Assembly (NCBI GenBank): GCA_963702195.1
Contig: OY969725.1
Location: 1,116,001-1,180,000 of the forward strand
Source: AC-56 sp963702195
GTDB taxonomy: Bacteria > Actinomycetota > Thermoleophilia > Solirubrobacterales > 70-9
Length of the DNA stretch: 64,000 nt
Reading direction: 5' to 3'
Part shown: positions 33,138 through 41,457 of the stretch, one piece after another
Position numbering within the stretch: the first letter of the stretch is position 1
How the letters are laid out: every line of letters starts with the position of its first letter
Notes under the pieces: generated by a model
What the model was told of the DNA's origin: nothing
Database searches by the model: none
Seen by the model: only the letters and a program-made list of their open reading frames with translations
Program-made: the position numbers and the translations under genes

Positions 33138-33143
33138 TACCCT
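33138..33143 (+). promoter_or_regulatory. -10 box TACCCT for infA
   Basis: TACCCT, 10 bases before ATG 33154, with no Shine-Dalgarno between. Confidence 0.45.
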
Positions 33144-33153
33144 CTTGCCGCCG

Positions 33154-33372
33154 ATGGGCAAAGAGGAAAAGATCGAGATGGAGGGCGAGGTCACCGAGGC
33201 CCTGCCCAACACGATGTTCAAGGTCAAGCTCGACAACGACCACGAGGTCCTCGGCCACATCTCGGGCAAGATGCGCCGCCACTACATCCGCATCCTCCCC
33301 GGGGACCGGGTGAAGATCGAGCTCTCGCCGTACGACCTCGACCGCGGCCGCATCACCTACCGCTACAAGTAG
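33154..33372 (+). CDS. infA: Translation initiation factor IF-1
   Basis: A 72-residue OB-fold protein of exact IF-1 length: MGKEEKIEMEGEVTEALPN, MFKVKLDNDHEVLGHISGKM, RRHYIRILPGDRVKIELSPY and DLDRGRITYRYK. It binds the 30S A site during initiation. A TTG nine bases upstream is in frame but the conserved start is ATG. It is isolated here from the rpmJ-rpsM cluster that often follows infA in actinobacteria. Confidence 0.97.
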   Translation: MGKEEKIEMEGEVTEALPNTMFKVKLDNDHEVLGHISGKMRRHYIRILPGDRVKIELSPYDLDRGRITYRYK

Positions 33373-33475
33373 CGCGCTCCGATCGGCTCGGGAGTACTCT
33401 GCCGCGTCGCGGGCGATGGATGGTGGATACATCGGCGCGCTCAAGGAGCCCGCGGGCCGCCGAATCGAGGAGGCA

Positions 33476-34312
33476 ATGAATCTCATGCTCCATCGCAAGA
33501 TGGTGGGGCGCGCGATCGCGATTGGGTCTGTCCTCGCGCTCGCCGCATGGCTCGCCCCGGCGGCCGGCGCCACCCCCAGCGCCCGCGGTCACGTGGTCCA
33601 CATCACCAAGCCGGGACTCCACGCGAACGCCAATCAGAGCAACAACTGGTTCGGCTACAACCAGGGAACGCTCGAGAAGGGCGGGACGCAATTTCACTCG
33701 ATCAGCGGCGACTGGACGGTGCCCACCGCCAGCCAGCACACCTCGGGTCAGGACGCGTACTCGTCCGATTGGATCGGGATCGGCGGCGGCTGCATCGACG
33801 CGAACTGCACCGTTGGCGACAACACGCTGATCCAGACCGGCACCGAGCAGGACGTGGATGCGTCCGGCAACGCGTCGTACTCGGCCTGGTACGAGCTGAT
33901 CCCGGCGCCGTCGATCGGCATCACCAACATGACGGTCGGTGCCGGCGATCACATGCACGCGGACATCTCCGAGGCCGTCTCGGGCTCCAACGTCTGGAAG
34001 ATCACGCTCCAGGACGTCACGCGGAACGAGTCGTTCACGACCACCGTGCCGTACAGCTCGACGCACGCAACGGCCGAGTGGATCGAGGAGACGCCGCTCC
34101 TGATCGGGACCAACGCGGGGCTCGCTCCGCTCCCGAACCTGTCGAAGACGTCGTTCGTGAGCGGGAAGGTCAACGGCGCCTCGGCTGGGCTTCAGTCCTC
34201 CGAGGAGATCCAGCTCACCGACAGCAACGGCAACGTGATCGGGACTCCGTCGGCGCCGAACTCGACGGCCGACGGCTTCTCGCTCTGCGCCTGGGCCACG
34301 ACCTGCTCGTAG
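33476..34312 (+). CDS. Secreted glutamic (G1/eqolisin-like) peptidase
   Basis: A 278-residue exported protein with a signal peptide (LALAAWLAPAAGA). The mature part carries NNWFGYNQGTL, SISGDWTVPTA, SDWIGIGGG, LIQTGTEQD, YSAWYELIP and THATAEWIEETP, the pattern of glutamic peptidases. In those, a Gln (here in LIQTGTEQD or nearby) and a Glu (AEWIEE) form the catalytic dyad. The family is best known from acid-secreting fungi. A Cys pair (GGCIDANC) suggests a disulfide. GAGGAGG sits close to ATG 33476, so ATG 33485 is an alternative start. It is a tandem paralogue of the next gene. Confidence 0.8.
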   Translation: MNLMLHRKMVGRAIAIGSVLALAAWLAPAAGATPSARGHVVHITKPGLHANANQSNNWFGYNQGTLEKGGTQFHSISGDWTVPTASQHTSGQDAYSSDWIGIGGGCIDANCTVGDNTLIQTGTEQDVDASGNASYSAWYELIPAPSIGITNMTVGAGDHMHADISEAVSGSNVWKITLQDVTRNESFTTTVPYSSTHATAEWIEETPLLIGTNAGLAPLPNLSKTSFVSGKVNGASAGLQSSEEIQLTDSNGNVIGTPSAPNSTADGFSLCAWATTCS

Positions 34313-34328
34313 CCTGACGCCTCCGCTC

Positions 34329-34378
34329 GGGCACTCTCCACTTGTCATGACACTGTCAGCACAACTGGAGAGTCGCCC
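34329..34378. promoter_or_regulatory. Inverted repeat with three TGTCA half-sites between the G1 peptidases
   Basis: ACTCTCCACTTGT (34333-34345) pairs with ACAACTGGAGAGT (34361-34373) with one mismatch, extended by GGGC/GCCC. Inside lie TGTCA-TGACA-C-TGTCA (34343-34358). It could be the terminator of the first peptidase (no T-run) or an operator for the second. A further hairpin (CGGTGT/ACACCG) is at 34385-34402. Confidence 0.5.
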
Positions 34379-34430
34379 GGCGGTCGGTGTGTCGGTACAC
34401 CGGAGGCGGGTAGGTAATTAGGAAGGAGAG

Positions 34431-35285
34431 ATGTTGACCCGATCGACAATCAGGCGGGCAACACTTGGTGCTGCCGTATTCACGGCCTCCGTGGTCACGG
34501 GCGTTTCGCTGGCATCGGGCAAGGCGGGGGTGTCCGGTGTCGCGAGCTCCCACGGCAACCTTCTGCATTTGGTGAGGCCCGGGCTTGGCGTCAACGCCAG
34601 CAAGAGCGACAACTGGTTCGGCTACAACCAGGGCAGCCAGGAGCGGGGCATGAAGTTCCACTCGATCGGTGGCGACTGGACGGTGCCAAGGGCGCGGCAG
34701 CATACGAAGGGCCGGTCCGAGTCGTCCTCGACCTGGATCGGGATCGGCGGCGGGTGCACCAACGCCAGGTGCACCAGGGGCGACGAGACCCTGATCCAGA
34801 CCGGCACCGAGCAAGACGTCTCGGGATCCGGCACGCCGTCCTACTCAGCCTGGTGGGAGATCATCCCGGCCCCCTCGATGACGATCACGCGCATGAAGGT
34901 CCGCCCCGGCGACCACATGCGCGCGACCATCACGGAGGCGCCGAAGCGGTCGGAGATCTGGCACATCACCCTCCAGAACCTGACCCGGCACCAGACGTTC
35001 TCCAAGACGGTCCCGTACACGTCCACGCACGCGACCGCGGAATGGATCGAGGAGACGCCGCTCGAGATCGGCACCAACGCGGGGCTCGCCGACCTGCCGC
35101 GGCTCTCACGCACGAGGTTCGACCGCGCGAGGGTGAATGGCGCCTCAGCCCGGCTGAAGGCGGCCGAGCGGATCCTGCTGACGTCCGCCGGCGGCAAGGT
35201 GATCGGCACCCCGTCGGCCCCGGATCCGCAGCACAACGGCTTCGCCCTGTGCGCGTGGGCGACGAGGTGTCGCGCGCCGGGTTAG
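34431..35285 (+). CDS. Secreted glutamic (G1/eqolisin-like) peptidase, second copy
   Basis: A 284-residue paralogue of the preceding gene that keeps every motif: DNWFGYNQGSQ, SIGGDWTVPRA, TWIGIGGGC, LIQTGTEQD, YSAWWEIIPAP, THATAEWIEETP, VIGTPSAPDP and a final CAWATRC. The mature region is visibly more basic (many Arg and Lys) than copy one, so the two may work at different pH or on different partners (inference). The ATG follows a strong AAGGAGAG site. The signal peptide covers the first ~35 residues. Confidence 0.8.
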   Translation: MLTRSTIRRATLGAAVFTASVVTGVSLASGKAGVSGVASSHGNLLHLVRPGLGVNASKSDNWFGYNQGSQERGMKFHSIGGDWTVPRARQHTKGRSESSSTWIGIGGGCTNARCTRGDETLIQTGTEQDVSGSGTPSYSAWWEIIPAPSMTITRMKVRPGDHMRATITEAPKRSEIWHITLQNLTRHQTFSKTVPYTSTHATAEWIEETPLEIGTNAGLADLPRLSRTRFDRARVNGASARLKAAERILLTSAGGKVIGTPSAPDPQHNGFALCAWATRCRAPG

Positions 35286-35429
35286 ACGACCGGGCGACGA
35301 AAAACAACGGCGGCACCAGGGGAAGCCTTCCGGGCGCGCGGGCGTCTCCGGTTACCGCCCCGTCGGGGTTTCGACACAACCGTTGCGCCACCCGTGAGGT
35401 TTGAGGGGCCACCATTGGCCCATGCCCAA

Positions 35430-35474
35430 CGATGGTGCGAAAACCGCACCTATGGTGCGGAAATCGCACCATCG
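35430..35474. repeat. Nested palindrome overlapping the start of the DUF559-type gene
   Basis: An outer perfect repeat, CGATGGTGCGA (35430-35440) and TCGCACCATCG (35464-35474), encloses an inner one, CCGCACC/GGTGCGG around TAT. GGTGCG thus occurs four times in alternating orientation. The likely start ATG 35452 lies inside. It looks like an operator for autoregulation, the usual way for AbiEi-type proteins. Confidence 0.7.
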
Positions 35475-36395
35475 CCGGCAACGGGGCGAGCTTGACAGGC
35501 TCATCGTTGCGCTCGCAGCCAGCAACACGGGGTCGCCGCTCTCTTCCAGCTGCTTGAGCTCGGCCTGAGCGAGCGGGCAGTGCAAGCCCGCGTCGCGAGC
35601 GGGCGGCTCCACCGTCTCCATCAAGGGGTCTACGCGGTGGGTCGCGCCGACCTTCCGATCAAGGGCCGGTGGATGGCTGCCGTACTTGCCTGCGGTGACG
35701 GTGCGGTTCTGTCCCATCGTTCGGCGGCGACCCTCCATGTGCTCCTCAACGTCCGGGGAGGGCGCATCGAGGTGACGATTCCGCGCCGGGCACCGATCAG
35801 AAGGTCAGGGCTGCGGGTGCACCGCTCCACGTGCCTTCTCCCTTCGGATTGCGCGACCGTCGATGGGATCCCGTGCACGAGCGTTCCGGCGACTCTCCTC
35901 TCCCTCGCTGCCACGAGCCCAAGAAACGTCTTCGAGAGCGCGTGCAACCAGGCGGAGATCAGAGAGGTCCTCGACATACGGGCGGTCGAGGAGCTCCTCG
36001 AGCGCCGGCGATCGCATCCTGGCGCCTCACGCCTGCGGGCGGCGCTGGAGCTCGATGGGCTCGGACTCGACCGGACCAGGAGCCATCTCGAGCGCCGATT
36101 CCTGCGGCTCGCGCGCGAGAGCGGGCTGCCGGCGCCGACCGTGAACGAGTCGATGGCGATCCCAGGCGAGGAATGGCAGTGCGATTTCGTCTGGCACCGG
36201 GCGCGGCTGATCGTCGAGGTCGATGGATGGGAGACTCATCGAACGCGCAGGGCGTTCCACGAGGACCGCCGGCGCGATCAGCTGCTGCAGGCCGCCGGAT
36301 GGCGCGTGCTGCGGTTCACGGACCGCGACGTCCGGCGTGATCCCGACCACGTCACCGTGGTCGTCAGGACGCTCCTAGACGTGGCTCGACGCTGA
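35452..36395 (+). pseudogene. AbiEi-like/DUF559 endonuclease-fold protein, frameshifted near the N-terminus
   Basis: From GTG 35580 an intact frame gives a 271-residue protein with an AbiEi-type winged-helix part (GRLHRLHQGVYAVGR), then a DUF559 (Vsr-like) nuclease fold ending CDFVWHRARLIVEVDGWETH, AFHEDRRRDQLLQAAGW and VLRFTDRDV. The expected preceding helix GVAALFQLLELGLSERAVQ is in the same frame but has no start codon. The true N-terminus MVRKSHHRRQRGELDRLIVA starts at ATG 35452 in another frame, so one base has been lost or gained around 35515-35525. It is either broken or restarted internally. A single-base assembly error would also explain this. Confidence 0.7.
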
Positions 36396-37565
36396 CGCCG
36401 GGTCCGGGTCGGCCAGCTCCAGCACCAGGCTCGTCCACGCGAAGTCGGTCGCGCCCTGGCCCGTTCCCGTCCGCGGGTCGTAGTACTCGCGCAGGCCCTC
36501 GCGGGACACGGTGTCCGCCAGCGCGCCGGCCATGCGCTCGGCGGGGTCCGTATACCCGAGCCGTCGAAGGCCGAGCCACAGGAGCCATGCGGAGTTCATC
36601 CACGTGGGCCCGCGCCAGTAGCGGCGGAATGGTCCTCGCGTCGGCCCCGGCACGAACGTCGCCTCGGCGGCCGAGACGGACGGCGGCGGGACGGGCAGCC
36701 AGAAGCGCTCGGGATCGAGCAGGCGCTGTTCGACGAGGCGCCGGCCGATCGGCTCCGGGAGGTCGGGCAGGGCGAGCGGCGCCAGGGCAGCCCAGGTTTC
36801 CACAACGGGCCGCGCGCCCCCGGGCCGGACCTCGTCGAGAAAGAGCCCCCGCTCGCCGTCCCACAGGCGGTCGACCAGCGCCGGCGTGATCGAGGGCTCA
36901 CCGGCCGCCAGGCGGGCGAGCCCCCACAACACGTTGGTCACGACCTCGCAGAGCACCGGCCCGCCCCCGTCGCGAATCGCGCGGGCATCCCAGCCGAGAC
37001 GGCGGTTGCGACGGATCAGCCCGGGGAACCCGAGCCTCGCGTGCGCTCGCCGGCCCCACACGGGGTCGAACTTCGGCGAGTCGTCGAGCCCGGACTCGTC
37101 GGGCTGCACGATCCACAGAAGCCCGTCGCCCTCGAGATCGCGATGCGCCGCGAGCCACTCGTGATGGCGGCGGATCCGCGGCTCGCCGGCGGGATCGCCC
37201 ACCGCGATCCGCCATGCCCAGGCGAGCAGAGGAGGCTGGATCGTGCTCGTCATCGCCGCCGAGCGGGAGGCGATGTTGTAGTAGACGCTGCGGGTCAGCG
37301 ACACCGGGTGCTCCCAGAAGATCGTGTGGCCGACGAACCCGTCGCGGTCCGCGGCGTCGAGCAGGCTCTCGAGCTCGGCGCGCGAGCGCTCCGGGTCGAA
37401 CCGGCGCCGGGCGATCGCGGCGAAGCACGAGTCCCAGTACCACTGCCACGGATATCGGGAAGGGCTGGGGCGCGTATAGGCGAAGCGCACGCCGTCGCGC
37501 TCGCCCTCTGCCCAGCTCCGCTCCAGCGTCGAGCGGACGACGCCCGCGAGATCGCCGGCCGTCAA
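36375..37565 (-). CDS. GH63-like alpha-glycosidase ((alpha/alpha)6 barrel)
   Basis: A 396-residue protein without signal peptide. The motifs YPWQWYWDSCFAAIA, WEHPVSLTRSVYYN, WRGPTWMNSAWLLWLGL and EYYDPRTGTGQGATDFAWTS are those of GH63-related enzymes such as bacterial mannosyl- or glucosyl-glycerate hydrolases. Hydrolysis of an alpha-glucoside or alpha-mannoside in the cytosol is likely, but the substrate is not fixed. The start is TTG 37565, overlapping the ABC permease stop (TTGA), so it is translated as the last gene of the exporter operon. Its 3' end overlaps the convergent DUF559-type gene by 21 bases. Confidence 0.8.
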   Translation of the reverse strand: MTAGDLAGVVRSTLERSWAEGERDGVRFAYTRPSPSRYPWQWYWDSCFAAIARRRFDPERSRAELESLLDAADRDGFVGHTIFWEHPVSLTRSVYYNIASRSAAMTSTIQPPLLAWAWRIAVGDPAGEPRIRRHHEWLAAHRDLEGDGLLWIVQPDESGLDDSPKFDPVWGRRAHARLGFPGLIRRNRRLGWDARAIRDGGGPVLCEVVTNVLWGLARLAAGEPSITPALVDRLWDGERGLFLDEVRPGGARPVVETWAALAPLALPDLPEPIGRRLVEQRLLDPERFWLPVPPPSVSAAEATFVPGPTRGPFRRYWRGPTWMNSAWLLWLGLRRLGYTDPAERMAGALADTVSREGLREYYDPRTGTGQGATDFAWTSLVLELADPDPASASSHV

Positions 37566-38329
37566 ACGGCGGTGCGGCGCATCCCGCGCAGGGCGAGCGC
37601 GCTCAGCAGGGCGAGCAGCCCCGCGAGGCAGAGGAGCCCCGGCCAGGTGTCGCCCCAGGTGACGCTGCCGATGAACCCCTGGCGGGCGGCCTCGAGGATC
37701 TGGGTCACGGGGTTGTAGGTGGCCACGGTGTGCAGCCACCCCTTGAGGAAGTCCAGCGGGGCGTAGGCGGTCGTCGTCAAGACGAGGAGCAGCATCCCCG
37801 CCTGCATCAGCGGCGCCGCCGACTGGGACCGGTACTTGAGGGCGAGCATCGTCCCCCAGCAAGCCGCGACCGTGCCCATGCCCATGACCACGAGGAGGGC
37901 GATCACCAGGCCGTCCAGCCCCGGCCACTGCACTCCGATCGCGAAGCCGACCGCCAGCAGGAAAGTCGCGGGGATCAGCGACCGCAGCGCCGCCGACAGC
38001 ACCAGGCCGGAGAGGATCACCGGCCGGGGGGCGGGGGAGACGAGCAGGCGGTCGAACCAGCCCTGCTCGATGTCCCGGGCGAGGTTGACGCCCGTCGCCG
38101 CCCCGGTGAACCCCGCGCCCTGGAGCAGGCTCACCGGGATCATCCAGTCCTTGAAGGGGGCGGGGAAGCCCGCGAGGTTGTCGAGCGCGCCGAACACCGA
38201 GGTCAGGCCGAGGAAGAAGATCGTCGGTGCAAGGACCCCCGGGATGGCGGCTCCAGGGACCCGCAGGATCTCGTTCGCGGCGCGACGGATCAGTGCGCGC
38301 ACCGCCTCGATGCTCTGCGCCCAGCTCAT
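37562..38329 (-). CDS. ABC-2 type permease (second)
   Basis: A 255-residue membrane protein with six hydrophobic segments and the ABC-2 signature around LARDIEQGWFDRLLVSPAPR and YNPVTQILEAARQG. This is the DrrB-type permease pattern. It likely pairs with the adjacent permease as a heterodimer driven by the ATPase encoded upstream. The start ATG 38329 shares one base with the stop of the previous gene (TGATG). Export of a lipid, glycolipid or drug is typical for the family; the cargo is unknown. Confidence 0.9.
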   Translation of the reverse strand: MSWAQSIEAVRALIRRAANEILRVPGAAIPGVLAPTIFFLGLTSVFGALDNLAGFPAPFKDWMIPVSLLQGAGFTGAATGVNLARDIEQGWFDRLLVSPAPRPVILSGLVLSAALRSLIPATFLLAVGFAIGVQWPGLDGLVIALLVVMGMGTVAACWGTMLALKYRSQSAAPLMQAGMLLLVLTTTAYAPLDFLKGWLHTVATYNPVTQILEAARQGFIGSVTWGDTWPGLLCLAGLLALLSALALRGMRRTAV

Positions 38330-39111
38330 CAGCCACCCGTCCTGAGGCGCCGCTTGAGCGCCAGTGAGCTGAGCCCGATGCCGATCGCGCCCACCAGCAC
38401 GAGCGAGGCGATCGCCTTGCCGAAGATCTCCCACGTGAGCGAGGAGATCACGGGGTCCCGGATCCCCTCGACGATGAAGCTCAGCGGGTTGTACTGGGCC
38501 ACGGTCGCAGCGGGACCGGTGAGGAGGTCCTGGGGGAAGAACGCGGAGGAGAGGAACAGGATCACGAAGACGAGTGGGAACAATCCCTGCACCACGGAGG
38601 CGCGCCCCGTCCGCAGCGCGACCGCGGCGCCGATCCCACCGAACGCCAGCCCCGAGAGCGTGACCAGGAGCATCATCACGATCACGCCCGGCACGCCTTC
38701 GTTGATCTGCACGCCGAAGATCAACCCGATGACCAGGAACCAGATCCCCGCCAGCGCCGACAGCGCAGCCGTGCCCGCCAGCCGGCCGAGGACCATCCCG
38801 AAGCGCGAGATCGGGGCCGCCAGGAGCCTGTCGGTGAAGCCCATCTCGATGTCCACCGCCAACGCGATGCCGCCGCTGTTCCCCGCCAGCAGGGTCGACT
38901 GGATCATCGCCCCGGCGAGCATGAAGTCGAGGAAGCTGTTGACCGGCGGGAAGCCGGGCAGGTTCACCGCCTGCGCGGCGCCCGCGGTCTGAATCGCGAG
39001 GAGGATCGACGGGAAGACGACGATCGGCGCGAGCAGCTGGGGCCGCCTGAACGTCTGCTTCACCGAGCGGGCGCCGAGCGCCGCGATCACCCGGAGGTCC
39101 GTGGCGGTCAC
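38329..39111 (-). CDS. ABC-2 type permease (first)
   Basis: A 260-residue protein with six transmembrane stretches, the inter-helix motif DIEMGFTDRLLAAPISR and the YNPLSFIVEGIRDP segment common to DrrB-like permeases. It is homologous to the following permease. The GTG start overlaps the ATPase stop (GTGA). Together the three genes encode a complete ABC exporter with 1-nt and 4-nt overlaps, so fixed stoichiometry by coupled translation is likely. Confidence 0.9.
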   Translation of the reverse strand: MTATDLRVIAALGARSVKQTFRRPQLLAPIVVFPSILLAIQTAGAAQAVNLPGFPPVNSFLDFMLAGAMIQSTLLAGNSGGIALAVDIEMGFTDRLLAAPISRFGMVLGRLAGTAALSALAGIWFLVIGLIFGVQINEGVPGVIVMMLLVTLSGLAFGGIGAAVALRTGRASVVQGLFPLVFVILFLSSAFFPQDLLTGPAATVAQYNPLSFIVEGIRDPVISSLTWEIFGKAIASLVLVGAIGIGLSSLALKRRLRTGG

Positions 39112-40067
39112 TCGCCCTCGCCCACGTCGGGATCTTCGGGCTCGAGGTGATGCCCGGTCTTCTCGAGGAACACGTCGTCGAGCGTCGGCTCGACGAGGTC
39201 CAGCGCCTCGACGCCGAGGCCCGCCTCGTCGAGCGCCCGGACCACTGGCGCCACCCTGGCGGCGCCACCCTCGAGCTCGACCAGGACGGCCCCGTCCTTG
39301 CGCGGCAGCGGCCTGCCGAAGCGGCTCACGACGTCCTCTGCCTGGTCGGGGCTGCCGTCGAGCAGCTTGATCTCCAGGTGCGGGCGGCCGACCTCGTCCT
39401 TGAGCCGGCCCGGGGTGTCCTCGGCCACGATCCGGCCGTAGTCGATGATCCCGACCCGGTTGGCGAGCTGATCGGCCTCCTCCAGGTACTGCGTCGTCAA
39501 GAACACGGTCGTCCCCTCGCGGTTCAGGTCCTGGACCTCCTCCCAGATCGTCCGCCGGCTCACCGGGTCCAGCCCGGTCGTGGGCTCGTCCAGGAAGAGC
39601 ACGCGCGGCTCGTGGACGAGCGCCGACGCCAGGTCGAGCCGCCGGCGCATGCCGCCCGAGTACGTCCCCACCTGCCGGTCGGCGGCGTCGACGAGGTCGA
39701 CGCGCTCGAGCAGCGCGTCGGCCTTGCGACTTCCGTCCTGCCTGTTCAGCCCGTGGAGCGTCGCCTGGAGGCGGATCAGCTCGCGGCCGGTCATCAGCGG
39801 ATCGAGCGCCGCCTCCTGGAGCGCGACGCCGATCGACCGGCGAACGCTGGCCGCGTCATCGACCACGTCGAATCCCGCCACATGCGCGCTCCCGCCGGTC
39901 GGCTGCAGCAGGGTGGTGAGCATCCGCACGGTGGTCGTCTTGCCGGCGCCGTTCGGCCCCAGGAAGGCATAGATCTCGCGGTCGGCGACCTCCAGGTCGA
40001 CCCCGGCGACGGCGTGGATCCCGCCCTCGAACGTGCGCTCCAGCCCTTTTGCCTCGATCGCCGGCAC
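39108..40067 (-). CDS. ABC transporter ATP-binding protein (DrrA-like)
   Basis: A 319-residue ATPase. Walker A is GPNGAGKTTTVRML, the Q-loop region is IGVALQEAALDPLMTG, the signature is YSGGMRRRLDLASAL, Walker B is RVLFLDEPTTGLDP, and the switch His is replaced by Gln in FLTTQYLEEADQL, as is usual in this subfamily. The C-terminal extension (EIKLLDGSPDQAED and onward) is the DrrA-type regulatory domain. GTG 40067 is backed by a TATCCT box 6 bases upstream; longer reading frames lack conservation. It leads the exporter-glycosidase operon. Confidence 0.92.
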   Translation of the reverse strand: MPAIEAKGLERTFEGGIHAVAGVDLEVADREIYAFLGPNGAGKTTTVRMLTTLLQPTGGSAHVAGFDVVDDAASVRRSIGVALQEAALDPLMTGRELIRLQATLHGLNRQDGSRKADALLERVDLVDAADRQVGTYSGGMRRRLDLASALVHEPRVLFLDEPTTGLDPVSRRTIWEEVQDLNREGTTVFLTTQYLEEADQLANRVGIIDYGRIVAEDTPGRLKDEVGRPHLEIKLLDGSPDQAEDVVSRFGRPLPRKDGAVLVELEGGAARVAPVVRALDEAGLGVEALDLVEPTLDDVFLEKTGHHLEPEDPDVGEGE

Positions 40068-40073
40068 GCGCTG

Positions 40074-40079
40074 AGGATA
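40074..40079 (-). promoter_or_regulatory. -10 box TATCCT for the ABC exporter operon
   Basis: TATCCT on the minus strand, 6 bases before GTG 40067, in the 31-base gap after the amidase stop. Confidence 0.48.
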
Positions 40080-40098
40080 GGCGGTGACAGAGCCTGCG

Positions 40099-41454
40099 CT
40101 ACGCGGAGGCGAGGGCAGGCGCCGCGTCGACCCACCGCCGGTCATTCGTGCGCTCGAGCGCCTCGGCCGCGTCCAGCAGCAGCTCGTCGCGCCCCCAGGC
40201 GGCGATGAGCTGGAGCGCAACCGGCAGGCCCTCGGGGCTCTGTCCCACCGGCACGCTGATCGCGGGGACGCCCGCGAGGTTCGCTATCCCGCCCTGGCGT
40301 GGGTTCACGTAGTCGGCGGGGTACCTGCCGGAGGGCAGCTCGACGGAGGTGTCGTCGAGACGCGGGGCGGGCGCGGCGACCGTGGGCCAGGCGAGCACGT
40401 CGACGCGCTCGAAGAGCTCCGCGAGCGAGCGGCGCACAAGCGTGCGGACCTCGCCCGCCTTGGCGATCGCCACGGCCGGGATCAGCAGCCGGTAGCGCAG
40501 CAGCGCCCGCGCCACCAGGCTCACGTCGTCGCCGAGCGCCTCGATGCGCTCCGGGGTCATGTTCGCCAGGTCCTCGGTCTGCCCGACGAGGATCGAGGCC
40601 ATCAGGACGTGCTCGCGGGCCTCGATCTCGACGTTCAAGACCGACGCTCCGGTGGCCTCACGCAGGGTGGCGAGCGCCTCGCGGCATGCCTCGACGACGG
40701 CCGGCTGGCAGTCGTCCCAGAGCTCCCCGGGGACGAGGCCGACGCGCATGCCATCGACCTGGCCCTCGCCGAGGATCTCGCCGAACAGGACGCCGGCGAG
40801 CAGCCGGCAGTCGGCCGCGTCACGGCACAGCGGCCCCGAGACGATCGTCGTCGTCTGCGGGACGTGGTGGCCCAGCATGGTCGAGCGGCCGAAGGTGGGC
40901 TTGAGGCCGGTGAGCCCGCAATAGGCGGCCGGATAGCGGATCGAGCCCACGCCGTCGGCGCCCACCGCCCCGGCGACCAGCCGGGCGGCGACCGCCGCCG
41001 CGGGCCCGCTGGACGAGCCGCCCGGTGAGCGCTCGGTGTCCCACGGGTTGCGTGCCGCGCCGTAGGCGGAGATGTGGCCCGTGCTCCCGGAGCCGTACTC
41101 GTGCATGTTGGCCACGCCGACGATCACGGCGCCCGCGTCGCGAAGCGCCCGGTACGGGCCGGATTCGCCGGGCTGGGGAGGAGGGCCGATGTGCTGGGCC
41201 GCGCCCAGCCGCTCGGCCCGCCAGGGGAGCGGCCACTCGTCCTTGATCGCCACCGGCACCCCGTAGAGAGGCCCGCGGGGCGCCTCGGCGAGCATCCGGC
41301 GAGACTCCTCTTCGAACGTCTCGACGATCGCGTTCAGTGCCGGGTTGCGCTCGTCGATCCTCCGTAAGGCAGCGTCGAGAACCTCGGAGGGATCGGCGTC
41401 GCCGGCGGCGATCGCCGCTGCCTGCTCGCGGAGTGGGCGGTCGAGGAGCTCCAC
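40099..41454 (-). CDS. Amidase (amidase-signature family)
   Basis: A 451-residue amide hydrolase. The Ser-cisSer-Lys catalytic triad is visible as Lys in YGVPVAIKDEW, the Gly/Ser loop SPGGSSSGPAAAVAARL, and the nucleophile serine in DGVGSIRYPAAYCGLTG. It carries GVGSIR where most members have TGGSIR. The C-terminal LAGVPAISVPVGQSPEGLPV is typical. The substrate is unknown (GatA-like fold, but no GatB nearby, so not tRNA amidation by context). The GTG start is 3 bases after the stop of a small upstream ORF that may encode a partner subunit. Confidence 0.9.
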   Translation of the reverse strand: MELLDRPLREQAAAIAAGDADPSEVLDAALRRIDERNPALNAIVETFEEESRRMLAEAPRGPLYGVPVAIKDEWPLPWRAERLGAAQHIGPPPQPGESGPYRALRDAGAVIVGVANMHEYGSGSTGHISAYGAARNPWDTERSPGGSSSGPAAAVAARLVAGAVGADGVGSIRYPAAYCGLTGLKPTFGRSTMLGHHVPQTTTIVSGPLCRDAADCRLLAGVLFGEILGEGQVDGMRVGLVPGELWDDCQPAVVEACREALATLREATGASVLNVEIEAREHVLMASILVGQTEDLANMTPERIEALGDDVSLVARALLRYRLLIPAVAIAKAGEVRTLVRRSLAELFERVDVLAWPTVAAPAPRLDDTSVELPSGRYPADYVNPRQGGIANLAGVPAISVPVGQSPEGLPVALQLIAAWGRDELLLDAAEALERTNDRRWVDAAPALASA

Positions 41455-41457
41455 CGA

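Noticed and set aside
34000..34300. Long minus-strand open frames across the G1 peptidases, S9 and other genes
   Set aside because: They are low-complexity shadows caused by GC-rich third positions, with no ribosome sites, boxes or recognisable motifs.
35286..35429. Terminator after the second G1 peptidase (CCCCG/CGGGG before TTT)
   Set aside because: The stem would be about 5 bp with a 1-2 base loop, too small to support.
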